DNA of 64,000 nucleotides from positions 1 through 64,000 of the forward strand of contig JAPYMA010002604.1 of assembly GCA_035041965.1 (NCBI GenBank), written 5' to 3'. A program made the translations under genes and the position numbers. This DNA comes from Anisakis pegreffii (taxonomy: Eukaryota; Nematoda; Chromadorea; Rhabditida; Anisakidae). The stretch's first letter is position 1; every line of letters begins with the position of its first letter. Under the pieces are notes generated by a model. It was not told where the DNA came from. It did no database searches and saw only the letters and a program-made list of their open reading frames with translations. Shown piece by piece: positions 62,669-64,000 of the stretch.

Positions 62669-63628
62669 TCAGTGATTGCTATCCGGATCGAATCGTAAAC
62701 TTCGAACGATTCCCTCCTGACGAATGCCTTTCGCTTGCATGGCTTTCGAGAACTGCGCCTGCATCGTATGATCAACTCGATCGCATGATGTGCACGTCGA
62801 CAGATTCAGTTCAACCAAGAATGGTAATAACATCAACGCACTGAAAATTAATTCCGCCGTTAATTTTATTCTGCCGAAGTAATTTTCGTGGATTTACAGC
62901 CCCAACATCTCGGACTTGTGGAACATTTCATGATGAAGTCAATTCCAGTGGAATTGATTCAGTTCCGTTACTGAATTGTGGTCAGAGTCAGAAAACGAAC
63001 TTATAGAATCGTCGAAGTTGATCAGAAGTTGCGAAGAGTGCATTATAGATGTGAACACATTCTAAGGAGCGATGAGTTCGCAGGAACCAAATCAACAGTT
63101 CTGGATAAGCGGCTGCACAATGCTTCACACCGAGCTGAAAAATTCGCAGATCAATGAATATGTTCATATTAACTGCACATAAACCTGATATGGCTGGTTC
63201 TCTCAAAACCGGAAAGAAAGCATATGAAGACTCACATTGACCCGTTTCAAATGCGGAAGAATCGTTTGTGTTTCGTGCATTGAGCAAAGAATTCGGAATA
63301 AACTATCCGATTTGCATTGCATTTCGAACACCTCCAATTTACGCAATTGTCTGATCGGTGGAATTTCTATACGATGAGCACAACCTGGAATGATGGATGG
63401 ATGAGCTGACGTTCAAATGACACTTGAAATTGTTTAACTCAAAAACTGTGAGATACAACGAATGCACAAACCTCGTCCGGCACTTTTTCGAGACTCAAAA
63501 CCATCCAGTTTGAGCACTTTGAGATTGTGAAAAAATGGCAGCGCAAGTACGGCATCTTTCTCGAAATTTGGCTTACCATACAGCTGACTTAGGTCAAGCG
63601 CGATCAGTTGCTGACAAACTTTAGCCAA
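62669..63628 (-). CDS. leucine-rich-repeat protein, last four exons (5' end missing)
   Basis: Exons 63472-63628, 63236-63384, 63001-63134 and 62669-62840. Phases 0/1/0/2 all match. Acceptors are ATTTCAG, CATTCCAG, TTTTTCAG and TTTTCAG; donors are GTTTGT, GTGAGT and GTTCGT. Irregular leucine-rich repeats recur: QQLIALDLSQL, HNLKVLKLDGF, LRKLEVFEM, LLPFLVELNLSTC. This spacing is typical of cytoplasmic or nuclear LRR proteins such as F-box/LRR substrate receptors. No F-box is visible, because the upstream part is missing, so that role is inference. If the GTTCGT donor is not used, exon 3 reads on to a TGA at 62988-62990, with a poly(A) signal at 62865-62870. The stop at 62669 directly precedes a GTGAGT, so a further exon cannot be fully excluded. 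Confidence 0.75.
62865..62870 (-). promoter_or_regulatory. proximal poly(A) signal inside the last LRR intron
   Basis: AATAAA on the minus strand, 118 bp past the read-through stop at 62988 and just before the final acceptor at 62841. It fits a shorter transcript ending in the retained intron. Confidence 0.45.
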
Positions 63629-64000
63629 CTGAAATTGCAGAAATTGATTTTTAAATTAACAAATTAGCGATGGTCTGTATAAGTGATCTTTATCTGTCGA
63701 CTATTATCGTTCAAACTGCATACTCCTCGTAGGACAATTTATGTACTTTGCACACCTGCGATAGATTAGTTCAATGGTTCTCATAGGGAGTGAAATTATC
63801 CATTTTGAGTAATTTGGAGGTGTCAAGGGCAATGGACTGGTTCGGGAAATTAGTATTTCGTGTTGTTGTTATATTATGATAGAATGCCATTGTGATGGTG
63901 TTGTTTAACTCGGAAATGTAAATGCGATTAGTTGATATGTAAATGTAATATTCTGCACTCTCGTATTTTCTGACAAGTATTAGCTCGTTTCAACATGGTT
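63629..64000 (-). other. upstream intron of the LRR gene
   Basis: Likely intron sequence entering exon 63472-63628. I found no phase-0 donor attached to a credible exon, so the preceding exon probably lies beyond the right edge. Confidence 0.4.

Noticed and set aside
62477..62844. Two plus frames that read like protein
   Set aside because: They lie opposite the last LRR exon, which has a TTTTCAG acceptor, the correct phase and a clear leucine repeat on the minus strand.

Overview
The window looks like nuclear DNA of an AT-rich invertebrate, most probably a nematode. Three things point that way. The clear genes are split by introns whose acceptors read TTTCAG or close to it. Several start codons sit a few bases after a good acceptor, as in spliced-leader trans-splicing. 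The two tRNA genes have a eukaryotic cytosolic form with internal promoter boxes and no encoded CCA. No bacterial operons, phage genes or CRISPR arrays are visible. The species cannot be named from the sequence.

Layout. Bases 1-2954 are a satellite array: seven complete 404-bp monomers plus a cut-off eighth, entering from outside the left edge. After about 3 kb with no gene comes the best-supported gene, on the minus strand at 6647-15514. It has eight exons and encodes a 481-residue nuclear protein with three C2H2 zinc fingers and a glutamine-rich tail. Every intron phase closes. About 0.9 kb upstream of it, a divergent plus-strand gene (16380-16793) has a trans-splice-like acceptor, a signal peptide and one short intron.

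From 17 kb to 59 kb the window is gene-poor. It holds short, uncertain coding candidates: an interrupted secreted-protein frame (17653-18327), a secreted-protein first exon broken by a one-base frameshift (37916-38024, minus), a trans-splice-like start at 42410 with a terminal exon at 43453-43698 followed by a poly(A) signal, and a small membrane protein (55764-55949). Most other short frames here cannot be told from chance. Purine-rich strands give protein-like hydrophilic frames and pyrimidine-rich strands give membrane-like ones, so appearance alone was not trusted.

The right end holds two tRNA-Asn(GTT) genes in a 155-bp duplicated unit, a perfect 30-bp palindrome between them, a 237-bp tandem array, and the last four exons of a minus-strand leucine-rich-repeat gene whose start lies outside the window or was not recognised. 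The 237-bp array and the 404-bp left satellite belong to one family in opposite orientation, about 58 kb apart. This is the main unexpected structural result.
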